This document shows positions 23,784 to 31,142 of a stretch of DNA of 64,000 bases, in pieces; the first letter of the stretch is position 1; every line of letters starts with the position of its first letter. The position numbers were made by a program, and so were the translations under genes. The DNA comes from Erysipelatoclostridium sp. AM42-17 (GTDB lineage Bacteria; Bacillota_I; Bacilli_A; Erysipelotrichales; Coprobacillaceae), in contig NZ_QUIN01000008.1 in assembly GCF_003480255.1 (NCBI RefSeq), positions 1-64,000 on the forward strand, written 5' to 3'. Below the pieces are notes generated by a model. It was not told where the DNA came from and did no database searches. It was given only the letters and a program-made list of their open reading frames with translations.

Positions 23784-24760
23784 TGCCTTGGGTAACAGAA
23801 GAAGAGATTCAGGCAGCAAAAAATATGACTGCGTATGAGTATTTGCGAACACATCAGGCACAGAGACTGCAAAAGACAAGAACCAGAAATGAATGGCAGT
23901 TGACGGACCATGACAGTTTTAAAATCAATGAATTGTCGAGTAAATGGCATTGGAAATCCAGAGATATCGGGGGAGTGTCTGCACTGCGGTTCCTGATTGA
24001 AGTGGATGGAATGAAATTTACAGATGCTGTAAAACTGCTGTGCGAAGAGAGTCCGTCTTTTATTCCGACACAGTCTGCCGAAAAGGAAAAACCACTATTT
24101 AAACTGCCGGAGAGATATTGTAATTGCAGACGAATCAGGGCTTATTTAAACCACAGAGGAATCAGCGATGAAGTGATCACATATTGTATTTCACATGAAA
24201 TCCTTTATGAAAGTGTCCCGTACCATAACGCAGTTTTTGTTGGGAAAGATGAATCCAGAAAAGCAAGATATGCATTCCTGCGAGGAATCTATGAAAAAAA
24301 CGGGAAGGGATTCAAGATGGAGCAGACCGGGAGTGAAAAAAAGTACAGCTTTTGCATTCCACCTGAAAGAGAAACAAAGCGAGTTGCCGTATATGAAGCG
24401 TGTATTGATGCATTGGCACACATGACACTGGAAGAAGGAAAGAGGGATAAATATCGTCTTTCCCTTGGGGGAATCGCTGCTCCGAAAGAAAACGCACTGA
24501 TACAGAGTGAACGTTTTAAAAAGCCGCCGGACGCACTGGAAGAGTTTCTGAAGAACCATCCGGAAATCAAAGAAATTGAAATATGCACCGATAATGACTT
24601 TGCCGGGAGATGGGCGAAAGAACAGATGAAAAAACATTACGAGGGAACGTATCAGATTATCTGCAATCTGCCGGAAAAAGAAGGGGCAGATTATGCAGAC
24701 CTTGCGAAAGAAAAAAAGCAGGCAAATAAATGCAGGGACAGACCATTGGAAAGAAGGTGA
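23783..24760 (+). CDS. DUF3991/TOPRIM-domain protein
   Basis: A 325-aa protein. The N-terminal part (NMTAYEYLRTHQ ... DHDSFKINELSSKWHW, then GGVSALRFLIEVDGMKFTDAV) matches the DUF3991 zinc-less primase-like region seen in Tn1549-type ICEs. The C-terminal half has a TOPRIM-like fold: VAVYEACIDALAHM (conserved Glu) and IEICTDNDFAGRWA (DxD). This suggests primase- or nicking-related activity in priming complementary-strand synthesis after transfer. It overlaps metK by one base and is followed after 6 bp by an unknown ICE gene. Confidence 0.8.
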   Translation: MPWVTEEEIQAAKNMTAYEYLRTHQAQRLQKTRTRNEWQLTDHDSFKINELSSKWHWKSRDIGGVSALRFLIEVDGMKFTDAVKLLCEESPSFIPTQSAEKEKPLFKLPERYCNCRRIRAYLNHRGISDEVITYCISHEILYESVPYHNAVFVGKDESRKARYAFLRGIYEKNGKGFKMEQTGSEKKYSFCIPPERETKRVAVYEACIDALAHMTLEEGKRDKYRLSLGGIAAPKENALIQSERFKKPPDALEEFLKNHPEIKEIEICTDNDFAGRWAKEQMKKHYEGTYQIICNLPEKEGADYADLAKEKKQANKCRDRPLERR

Positions 24761-24766
24761 TAGAGA

Positions 24767-25513
24767 ATGGAAGAAAAAGGAACGATGCACGTACATCTGT
24801 TGACGGAGCTGACTGGAAATCTTTATTCAGAAGAATCCGAATGGGAAGAAGAGTGGTCGGAGAGTGATGAATATGGAATGCCATTAGATGGAACAGAACT
24901 TGCCGATTATGAAGAAGTCATCCGAGAAGAACTGGAACGCTATGGGGAAGATGATCTCATGCAGTATTTTGACGGAAGTGAGTCCATTCAGGAAAAGATA
25001 CAAAGTGCAGTTGTTACGATAGAAAACAAAGACGGAATCCTGTACGGCTGTACCAAACTGGAATTAAATGAATTTTTAAGTCAGGAAGAACTACAGGAAT
25101 TCACCGAATACATTACAGGGCAGTACAGTGACGGGTGGGGTGAAGGATTTGAACAGAGGGATATCAAGGTAGATGGTGGAACGATGAATGTGCATTTTTG
25201 GCATCCTAATATGGAACAGCCGAAAATGTATGAAAAGAAAACAGAGCAGATTCCGACAAAGCCTGAGAAACAACGTCCCAAGTTACAGCTCCTTGGACAT
25301 GATGGGAATATTTTTTCCATTATGGGCGATGCCTCAACTCTTTTGAAAAAGAATAAACAGACAGCAGAAGCAAAAGAAATGCGTAAAAGGGTATTGGAAA
25401 GTGGGGACTATTACAAAGCACTTTTGATTATCAGCGAATATGTAGAAACTGAGTTGAGTCCGCCGCCCAAAGAAAATAAAAAGACAAAGAAGAAAAATCA
25501 GCCGGAACGCTGA
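24767..25513 (+). CDS. ICE-conserved acidic protein, 248 aa, unknown
   Basis: Starts MEEKGTMHVHLLTELTGNLY. It is strongly acidic in its first 100 residues (EESEWEEEWSESDEYG), with a central EYITGQYSDGWGEGFEQRDI segment that recurs in proteins of Tn1549-like elements, and a lysine-rich C-terminal tail. No catalytic motif or membrane helix. The acidic N-terminus recalls antirestriction DNA mimics, but I see no ArdA/ArdB signature. It lies between the TOPRIM protein and a DNA methyltransferase. Confidence 0.65.
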   Translation: MEEKGTMHVHLLTELTGNLYSEESEWEEEWSESDEYGMPLDGTELADYEEVIREELERYGEDDLMQYFDGSESIQEKIQSAVVTIENKDGILYGCTKLELNEFLSQEELQEFTEYITGQYSDGWGEGFEQRDIKVDGGTMNVHFWHPNMEQPKMYEKKTEQIPTKPEKQRPKLQLLGHDGNIFSIMGDASTLLKKNKQTAEAKEMRKRVLESGDYYKALLIISEYVETELSPPPKENKKTKKKNQPER

Positions 25514-25533
25514 GAAAAGAAAGGATGATGCCT

Positions 25534-26337
25534 ATGACAAATGGCCTGAGTTTGGAAGAACTTATGAAAGAGGGAACATACCCGGAGGAATATACTGAAG
25601 GGGAAAACTGGAAAATATTACATGGAGATACATTAAAACTGGTCAAAGCATTCCAGCCGGGAATCTTTGATGCAGTTATTACCGATCCGCCGTATGCATC
25701 CGGTGGAACAAAACAGAATGAAAGAAATCGTACTACAAATCAGAAATACAGCAGTATGAGTGCTGCCAATGCACTTCCGGATTTCGATGGGGATAACAAA
25801 GACCAGAGATCTTGGACGCACTGGATGGCTGAATGGCTCTATGATGTGCGGAAAGCCTGCAAGAAAGGTGCTCCGATCTGTCTGTTCATTGACTGGCGTC
25901 AGTATCCATCGATTACCGATGCATTGCAGTGGGCAGGATGGATCTGGCGAGGAACAGCGGTGTGGGATAAGGGAAACTCCCGTCCACAGAAAGGCCGTTT
26001 CCGCCAGCAGGCTGAATATATTGTGTGGGGCAGTAACGGACCGATGCCGATCAACCGTCCGGTATCTTGTCTGCCGGGCGTCTTCCGATATGGCAATCCG
26101 CAGAACCGGATTCATGTGACAGAGAAACCGTTGCAGCTTATGAAAGATGTTATCCAGATTTGTGAACCGAGAGGGCTGATCCTGGACCCGTTTGTCGGAG
26201 CAGGAACAACTGTCCTTGCAGCGGTTATGACAGGTTATCGTGCAGTGGGAATTGAGGTAACAGATGCCTACTACAAACTGGGAAGTGACAGAGTGAAAAT
26301 TGCATTAGAAGCAGAGCAGAAAGAGGATGAAAAGTAG
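25534..26337 (+). CDS. DNA adenine/cytosine-N4 methyltransferase (DPPY type)
   Basis: About 267 aa. Motif IV is AVITDPPYASGG (near residue 50), and the SAM-binding motif I follows near the C-terminus as LDPFVGAGTTVLAA, the beta-class order (IV before I). VTEKPLQLMKDVIQ precedes motif I as in many M.type N6/N4 enzymes. ATG 25534 (MTNGLSLEELM) is 8 bp after AAAGGA; ATGs at 25525 and 25528 are too close to it. No restriction enzyme is nearby, so it is the element's second orphan methylase. A terminator hairpin begins 4 bp after the stop. Confidence 0.9.
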   Translation: MTNGLSLEELMKEGTYPEEYTEGENWKILHGDTLKLVKAFQPGIFDAVITDPPYASGGTKQNERNRTTNQKYSSMSAANALPDFDGDNKDQRSWTHWMAEWLYDVRKACKKGAPICLFIDWRQYPSITDALQWAGWIWRGTAVWDKGNSRPQKGRFRQQAEYIVWGSNGPMPINRPVSCLPGVFRYGNPQNRIHVTEKPLQLMKDVIQICEPRGLILDPFVGAGTTVLAAVMTGYRAVGIEVTDAYYKLGSDRVKIALEAEQKEDEK

Positions 26338-26341
26338 CCGG

Positions 26342-26400
26342 GATGTCCAATTGGACATCTTGTTTTTTATAGAGAAAATGAGTGGCATCCAACTGGATGC
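26342..26400 (+). terminator. Intrinsic terminator followed by a related second hairpin
   Basis: GATGTCC-AATT-GGACATC (26342-26359) followed by TTGTTTTTTAT is a good terminator. A second short hairpin with similar sequence, GCATCC-AACT-GGATGC (26385-26400), abuts the ribosome-binding site of the next gene. The two stems share the GGAT/ATCC core. Confidence 0.7.
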
Positions 26401-26418
26401 AGGAAGGAGATGGAGCGT

Positions 26419-26742
26419 ATGGAACAGGCGCTGGCTTATGTGTGCTGTTCAGCAGAAGAAAGCCGGGTAAAAGTGCAGAAATATTGCAGAAAAATCTATG
26501 AACTTGGGTATGTACCAATCTGTCCGAGATTTGTATTCTCACCATTCTTGGAAGAGTCTGATGCAGAAGATATGCAGGGATATGGAAGAATGTCCCATAT
26601 CCTTTTACGGAGATGCCGGATGGTAGTCGTATGTGGGAAAGAAGTGACAGGAACAATGAATACCGAAATCAGTATGGCAGACAGACTCCATATCATTTGT
26701 ACGACACTTGATGGACTGGTACAGATAAAAGAATCAAAATAA
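26419..26742 (+). CDS. DUF4406/DUF7768-like (nucleoside deoxyribosyltransferase-fold) protein
   Basis: 107 aa from ATG 26419, about 9 bp after AGGAAGGA (an ATG at 26410 is too close). The fold is suggested by an N-terminal strand (ALAYVCCSAEE), YELGYVPICPRFVFSPFL, and VVVCGKEVTGTMNTEISMADRL, which matches the 'C G...T.GM..EI..A' pattern of the DUF4406/YtoQ-like group. Members occur on phages and ICEs; the substrate is unknown. It is the last gene before the oriT-like region. Confidence 0.65.
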   Translation: MEQALAYVCCSAEESRVKVQKYCRKIYELGYVPICPRFVFSPFLEESDAEDMQGYGRMSHILLRRCRMVVVCGKEVTGTMNTEISMADRLHIICTTLDGLVQIKESK

Positions 26743-26759
26743 ATCAGAATCGAGTCAAT

Positions 26760-26880
26760 CCGGTGCTACAGAAACTGGCGGTACTCGTTTTGCAAGCATA
26801 GCGTTTGGATATCCAAACGCACTTTGGGGAGAACCCCAATCCCCCGGACACAGACGGAAATGGAAAGGAAGGATCAAGTC
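26760..26880 (+). other. Candidate origin of transfer (oriT)
   Basis: The 138-bp gap before the mobilisation genes holds a perfect 20-bp palindrome at 26801-26820 (arms GCGTTTGGAT / ATCCAAACGC). It is followed 3 bp later by a hairpin TTGGGG-AGAA-CCCCAA (26824-26839) and TCCCCCGG. A palindrome plus a G/C hairpin immediately upstream of mobC and a MOBP relaxase is the usual layout of oriT. The nick site cannot be fixed by eye. Confidence 0.65.
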
Positions 26881-27057
26881 ATGTTAAGAAATGGAGTAAT
26901 GATTGTAATCGCATTGATGAGCGGAGGATTTATAGGAGTGATAGTGACCTGTTGCATGGTTGCAGCGAAAAAATCCGATGAGGATCTTGGCGGTATGATG
27001 AAAGAGGAAGAGAAAAAAGAAGGGACGGTGATGCAATGCGAAAACGAAACCATGTGA
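26881..27057 (+). CDS. DUF3789-type small membrane protein
   Basis: 58 aa from ATG 26881, about 8 bp after GGAAGGAT. One hydrophobic helix (VMIVIALMSGGFIGVIVTCCMV) at residues 6-27, then a charged tail (KKSDEDLGGMMKEEEKKE). This matches the small DUF3789 proteins found just upstream of mobC in Tn1549-like elements. It overlaps mobC by 22 bp. Role unknown. Confidence 0.7.
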   Translation: MLRNGVMIVIALMSGGFIGVIVTCCMVAAKKSDEDLGGMMKEEEKKEGTVMQCENETM

Positions 27058-27344
27058 TCCCGGTACGGCTTAATGCAAGGGAAGTCAGGGAACTGAATGA
27101 GCAGGTCGAAAGAAGCGGTCTGAGCCGGGAAGAGTTTATGCGTTCGTTGATTTTAGGAGCGCAGGTTCATGCAAAACCCTGTGAGCATCATCCCGAATTG
27201 CTCCGAAAGATTGCAGGCTTATGCAACAATGCCAATCAGCTTGCACATGTTGCCAATGCTTCTGGTATGGCAAGCGAGCAGAGTATTCAGGAAATGCTGC
27301 GGCTTACCAAAGAGACATGGCATCTGGTAAAGGAAGAGTGGTAA
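27036..27344 (+). CDS. mobC: MobC-family relaxosome accessory protein
   Basis: A 102-aa protein with an N-terminal ribbon-helix-helix segment (HVIPVRLNAREVRELNEQVERSG, then LSREEFMRSLI) and the MobC C-terminal helix pair (LLRKIAGLCNNANQLAHVAN). MobC binds oriT next to the nick site and recruits or positions the relaxase. It overlaps the small membrane gene upstream and lies 6 bp before the relaxase. Confidence 0.88.
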   Translation: MRKRNHVIPVRLNAREVRELNEQVERSGLSREEFMRSLILGAQVHAKPCEHHPELLRKIAGLCNNANQLAHVANASGMASEQSIQEMLRLTKETWHLVKEEW

Positions 27345-27350
27345 TGACCG

Positions 27351-28634
27351 ATGGCTTATACAAGTGTTATCCCCGTCCACCGCCTGGACCGTTCCATCGA
27401 ATATGTGAAAGACAAAGAAAAAACCACACAGAAAGCAGACTCTTTGGAGGCTGCCATTGATTATGCCATGAACCGGACAAAGACGGAACAGGCGGTCTTC
27501 GAAGATACCATCGGATGTACCAATGAAAATGCGTATGCAGATATGGTGGCAACAAAAAAGAGATTCCATAAGATGGGCGGTGTGGAAGGATACCATCTGG
27601 TACAGAGTTTTGCAGAAGGTGAGGTGACACCGGAACTGGCACATCTCATCGGACAGGAACTGGCAGACCGGCTCTTAAAGGGACAGTATGAAGTCGTTAT
27701 CACAACGCATCTGAATACCAGACATTATCATAACCACATTGTCTGGAACTCTGTGAGCATGGCAGACGGGCGTAAGTACCACAGCAATGCAAAGAGTTAT
27801 TATACGGAGATCCGGAAGATCTCCGATGAGCTGTGCAGAAAATATGGTCTGTCTATCATTGAATCCAATCAGAAAAAATCAATCCCTTATGTACAGTGGA
27901 AAGCAGAACAGGAAGGAAAGCCGACATGGAGAACGGCGATCCGTTTGGATATCAGGGAATCGGTACAGGAAAGCTACTCCTGGTCACAATTCCTAAAAGA
28001 GATGGAAAAGCGGGGTTATACATGGAAACTGAACAGGAAATACATTTCTTTAAAAGCTCCGGGAATGGAGCGGTATATTCGTCTGCGTTCCCTTGGAAAA
28101 AATTATTCTGAAGAGGAAATACGTGGGCAGATACTACAGCCCAAGGTGAAACGAGTCTATCAAAAGGCAGTACAGATTCATCCCAAAAAGAAACTGACCG
28201 GGATTCAGGCACTGTATTATTCCTATTTATATCAAATGGGGGTACTGCCAAAAAGACCGAAAAGGAGTCCATACGCTGTCAGAGAGGATATCCGGAAACT
28301 GGATCAGAGGATTGAACAGATTGAGTTTTTAATGAAGCATGACATTACGACCAGAGAACAGCTTGCCACATACCGTGAGCCGTTACAAAAGCAGATTTCA
28401 GAACTGATGAAGGAACGCAGAAAGCTCTATCGGAATGACAGTGAAGACAGTGGAAAAGCACGGCTGTCTGAAATCAATGAGGAATTAAAAAATCTCGGAA
28501 AAGAAGTCCGTATGACCGTCCGGATTGAAAAGCATTCATTGGAAATCGAAGAAAGACTTCGAAAGGCAGAAGAACAAAACCAGAATGAGAAACGTGTGGA
28601 ACACAAAGAAAAAGAGAGTCAGGAGGTGAGATAA
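27351..28634 (+). CDS. MOBP-type relaxase
   Basis: A 427-aa relaxase/mobilisation nuclease. The N-terminal catalytic domain shows the strand with the family's early motif (YTSVIPVHRLDRSIEYV) and the metal-binding three-histidine motif HLNTRHYHNHIVWNSV (about 119-134). The nucleophile Tyr is among the N-terminal tyrosines and cannot be fixed by eye. The C-terminal half is coiled and charged. It nicks oriT, binds the 5' end and pilots the strand through the type IV channel. MobC lies just upstream; PcfB starts 2 bp downstream. Confidence 0.9.
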   Translation: MAYTSVIPVHRLDRSIEYVKDKEKTTQKADSLEAAIDYAMNRTKTEQAVFEDTIGCTNENAYADMVATKKRFHKMGGVEGYHLVQSFAEGEVTPELAHLIGQELADRLLKGQYEVVITTHLNTRHYHNHIVWNSVSMADGRKYHSNAKSYYTEIRKISDELCRKYGLSIIESNQKKSIPYVQWKAEQEGKPTWRTAIRLDIRESVQESYSWSQFLKEMEKRGYTWKLNRKYISLKAPGMERYIRLRSLGKNYSEEEIRGQILQPKVKRVYQKAVQIHPKKKLTGIQALYYSYLYQMGVLPKRPKRSPYAVREDIRKLDQRIEQIEFLMKHDITTREQLATYREPLQKQISELMKERRKLYRNDSEDSGKARLSEINEELKNLGKEVRMTVRIEKHSLEIEERLRKAEEQNQNEKRVEHKEKESQEVR

Positions 28635-28636
28635 GT

Positions 28637-29443
28637 ATGAATTACGGAGCAGAACCGGCAGATCAGGTGGTGCGGTACAGTCTGGAAGGAATGGAATACT
28701 CTTTGAAGATTACCGGAAATGTGGCAAAGCATGTGGCAATCTTTATTGCGGCCGCCCTGAAAGATCAGAAAAAGACAAGAGGGAAAACAAGGCTTACCAG
28801 AATGTTAAAGGAACAGCGCCCGATGAAATTTTTTACCGTTCCGGGTGACCGCTTAAAAGAATTTGCGAAAGAAGCCAAAGCGAGAGGTATCTTATATGTT
28901 GTCATCAAAGATAAGGTGAATCCGGATCAGACAGAGGTCATGGTATTTGCAGATGATGCAGCAAAGATGAACCGGGTATTAGACCGGATGAATCTGGATT
29001 TTGTAAAAGCAGAATCAGGCTCTATGGTTACAGAAGCAGTGGAAAAAGAGAATGCACCGGAAAAGGCAGAGAACCAGATGGAAAAAGAAACCGGGGAGAA
29101 TGTACGGACAGAGACTGTTGTCCTGCCGGAAGGCAAGATAGAATTTGAACTGGATGATGCGGAAGAAATGTTCCAGATCGGGGATGAGGCTTTCCCGGAA
29201 GGAAATTTTACACATGCGCAGGAGGGGAAAGCAAAGAATCCGTCCGAACCTTTCTCGCGCAACAAAAATATTTCTTCCGGTCGGGAAACTAGCTGGGAAG
29301 AAAAGAATGAAAAACCATCTGTGCGGAAAGAACTCGGAGATATCCGTAAGGAACAGGAAGAGAAACGTAAGAGGCCGGACAGACGGAAAAATGCCAGAGA
29401 GAGCAGGAAGAAACGTAAGAATATGAAAACGAAAGGCAGGTAA
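28637..29443 (+). CDS. PcfB-family (DUF3801) conjugation protein
   Basis: 268 aa. The conserved part is residues 1-115 (VVRYSLEGMEYSLKITGNVA ... RPMKFFTVPGDRLKEFAKEAKARGILY ... VMVFADDAAKMNRVLDRM), the DUF3801/PcfB domain known from pCF10 and Tn1549-like ICEs, where PcfB binds the coupling protein PcfC. The remaining 150 residues are acidic then strongly basic (PDRRKNARESRKKRKN), probably disordered. It overlaps the next gene's start by one base (TAATG). Confidence 0.85.
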   Translation: MNYGAEPADQVVRYSLEGMEYSLKITGNVAKHVAIFIAAALKDQKKTRGKTRLTRMLKEQRPMKFFTVPGDRLKEFAKEAKARGILYVVIKDKVNPDQTEVMVFADDAAKMNRVLDRMNLDFVKAESGSMVTEAVEKENAPEKAENQMEKETGENVRTETVVLPEGKIEFELDDAEEMFQIGDEAFPEGNFTHAQEGKAKNPSEPFSRNKNISSGRETSWEEKNEKPSVRKELGDIRKEQEEKRKRPDRRKNARESRKKRKNMKTKGR

Positions 29444-30435
29444 TGTATATGGATTTAACAGACATGATTTCAGGTGGAACGGAAGAACAGCAGATTCCTG
29501 AACAGAAATTGACCAAGGAAGAATATGCAGCCAAGAAGCAGCAGGAAAGAGAAGAGGTATGGGCTGAAGTAGATTCACAGGCACAGGGAGTTTTTCAGGA
29601 TGGAGAAAAACTGAAAGGCTTTCTGGATTTTATGGCAGAGTGTAATACACAGAGAACTCCGAATCTGCTTTTGATCTACGGACAGCATCCGGATTTTAAG
29701 GTGGTAAGGTCTTATGAACGCTGGAGAGAAGAACACCGTTCAGTAAAAGCAGGGGAGCATGGCATTACTTATATGATTTCCACTGAATACGAAAAAGACG
29801 GAGAAATGCGGAGAGGATATACGATCGGAAAAGGATTTGACATCAGTCAGATGTCAGGAAAGCCATTAGAAGAACGCCCACAGCGAAGTCTGACAGAACT
29901 GGTAGGAGTTGTCTTAAAAGACCAGTCGGTGCGTGTACAGATTGAGGATAATCTGCCAGACAAAGTGCAGGCCCAGTACAATCCGAGATACCGTACCATT
30001 TATATCCGCAACGGAATGAGTGAAGTAACGACATTCCATGCACTGAACAGAGAACTGGCATGTGCAGCACTGGACCAGCATACCGGAACCTACAGCCGAC
30101 AGAAAGTCAGCGCACAGGCATATTGTGCGGCCTATGTGATTGCAAAACGTTATGGTGTGGATGTTACCGGATTCAATCTGGAGTATATTGCACAGAGAAA
30201 TGAATGTGGAAAGAAAGATCCGCAGGAACTGAGAGACTTTTTAAATGATGTCCGTCAGGCTTCCTACAGTATACGAAACCATATCGAACGCAATTTTGGT
30301 GCAAAGGAACAGGAGTATATAACCGATGAGTTCGCAATCGGAGACCCTGTAAAAATACCGGAAACCAAGGATGAAAAACCATCTGAACAAGTATCCGGAA
30401 AAGAGAAAAAAGCAAAGAGCCAGCCGGAACGATAA
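29443..30435 (+). CDS. ArdC/LtrC-like ssDNA-binding protein
   Basis: A 330-aa protein. Residues about 45-130 (FLDFMAECNTQRTPNLLLIYGQHPDFKVV...WREEHRSVKAGEHGITYM) match the N-terminal ssDNA-binding domain of ArdC-type antirestriction proteins. The C-terminal half resembles their metalloprotease-like domain, but the expected HExxH is replaced by FHALNRELACAAL, so metal-dependent catalysis is doubtful. Related proteins of ICEs and pRS01 (LtrC) protect incoming DNA. It lies between pcfB and small ICE genes. Confidence 0.7.
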   Translation: MYMDLTDMISGGTEEQQIPEQKLTKEEYAAKKQQEREEVWAEVDSQAQGVFQDGEKLKGFLDFMAECNTQRTPNLLLIYGQHPDFKVVRSYERWREEHRSVKAGEHGITYMISTEYEKDGEMRRGYTIGKGFDISQMSGKPLEERPQRSLTELVGVVLKDQSVRVQIEDNLPDKVQAQYNPRYRTIYIRNGMSEVTTFHALNRELACAALDQHTGTYSRQKVSAQAYCAAYVIAKRYGVDVTGFNLEYIAQRNECGKKDPQELRDFLNDVRQASYSIRNHIERNFGAKEQEYITDEFAIGDPVKIPETKDEKPSEQVSGKEKKAKSQPER

Positions 30436-30518
30436 AAGTGAAAAAGTTGGACGGTTGGAGTAGCTATTACGGAGGTCTTGTGATATGGTTGGTGTAATAA
30501 AAAAAGGAGGTCAGCCAG

Positions 30519-30830
30519 ATGACAAAATACTATTTGAAGATGGATAACATTATGAAAAATATGTTCGTGGTGGCACTGAATGATGAGCTGCAGGCACAGA
30601 GTGAGCAGGATGAATGTTTGGAAGAAACGAAAGCTCTTCTGAAAAAAGTAAGTGAATACGACCTCGCCCAGAAACGGCTGCAGATTACAGCCGGGGAACA
30701 AAGGCAGATCCGTAAGGCACTGAACAGGCTTAGAAGTAAATATCTTGCAGCCGGAAGATATAGTGATGGAATAGATAAAATCATTATTCAGGTTGCAAAA
30801 CCGAATACCACCAGACACATGTTCTGGTAG
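30519..30830 (+). CDS. ICE-conserved small protein, 103 aa, unknown
   Basis: Preceded by a strong AAAGGAGGT ribosome-binding site in an 83-bp gap. Soluble and helical (LQAQSEQDECLEETKALLKKV, then RQIRKALNRLRSKYLAAGRYSDGIDKIII). No catalytic motif seen and no family recognised. It sits within the transfer operon just before the DUF4314 gene, as small unknown genes do in Tn1549-like elements. Confidence 0.65.
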   Translation: MTKYYLKMDNIMKNMFVVALNDELQAQSEQDECLEETKALLKKVSEYDLAQKRLQITAGEQRQIRKALNRLRSKYLAAGRYSDGIDKIIIQVAKPNTTRHMFW

Positions 30831-30846
30831 AGAAAGGAGTGGTTGA

Positions 30847-31125
30847 TTGGTCATTTATTCAAGAGAAAAAGTGGCACGACTTAGAGAACAATATCCGGCA
30901 GGAACAAGAATCTGTCTGGATTCGATGGACGGAGAAGCGGGTATGCCGCAGGGACTGGAAGGAACTGTGCAGTATGTGGATGATGCAGGTCAGCTCGGCA
31001 TCAGTTGGGACAACGGCAGAAGTCTCTCACTGATACCGGGAGTGGATTCCTTTCATAAGAAAGAAGGACAGGAACATCCAGAAGAAAAGCCACGCAAGAA
31101 AAGAGAATCTGACTTGCAGAGATAA
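30847..31125 (+). CDS. DUF4314 protein
   Basis: 92 aa from TTG 30847, 6 bp after AGGAG. The SH3-like DUF4314 core is evident: EQYPAGTRICLDSMDGEAG, GLEGTVQYVDDAGQLGISWDNGRSLSLIPGVDSF, followed by a charged tail (EEKPRKKRESD). Function unknown; found in many Firmicute ICEs beside the coupling protein, as here, where the VirD4 gene begins about 17 bp downstream. Confidence 0.82.
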   Translation: MVIYSREKVARLREQYPAGTRICLDSMDGEAGMPQGLEGTVQYVDDAGQLGISWDNGRSLSLIPGVDSFHKKEGQEHPEEKPRKKRESDLQR

Positions 31126-31142
31126 GTAAAAAAAAGCAGGAC

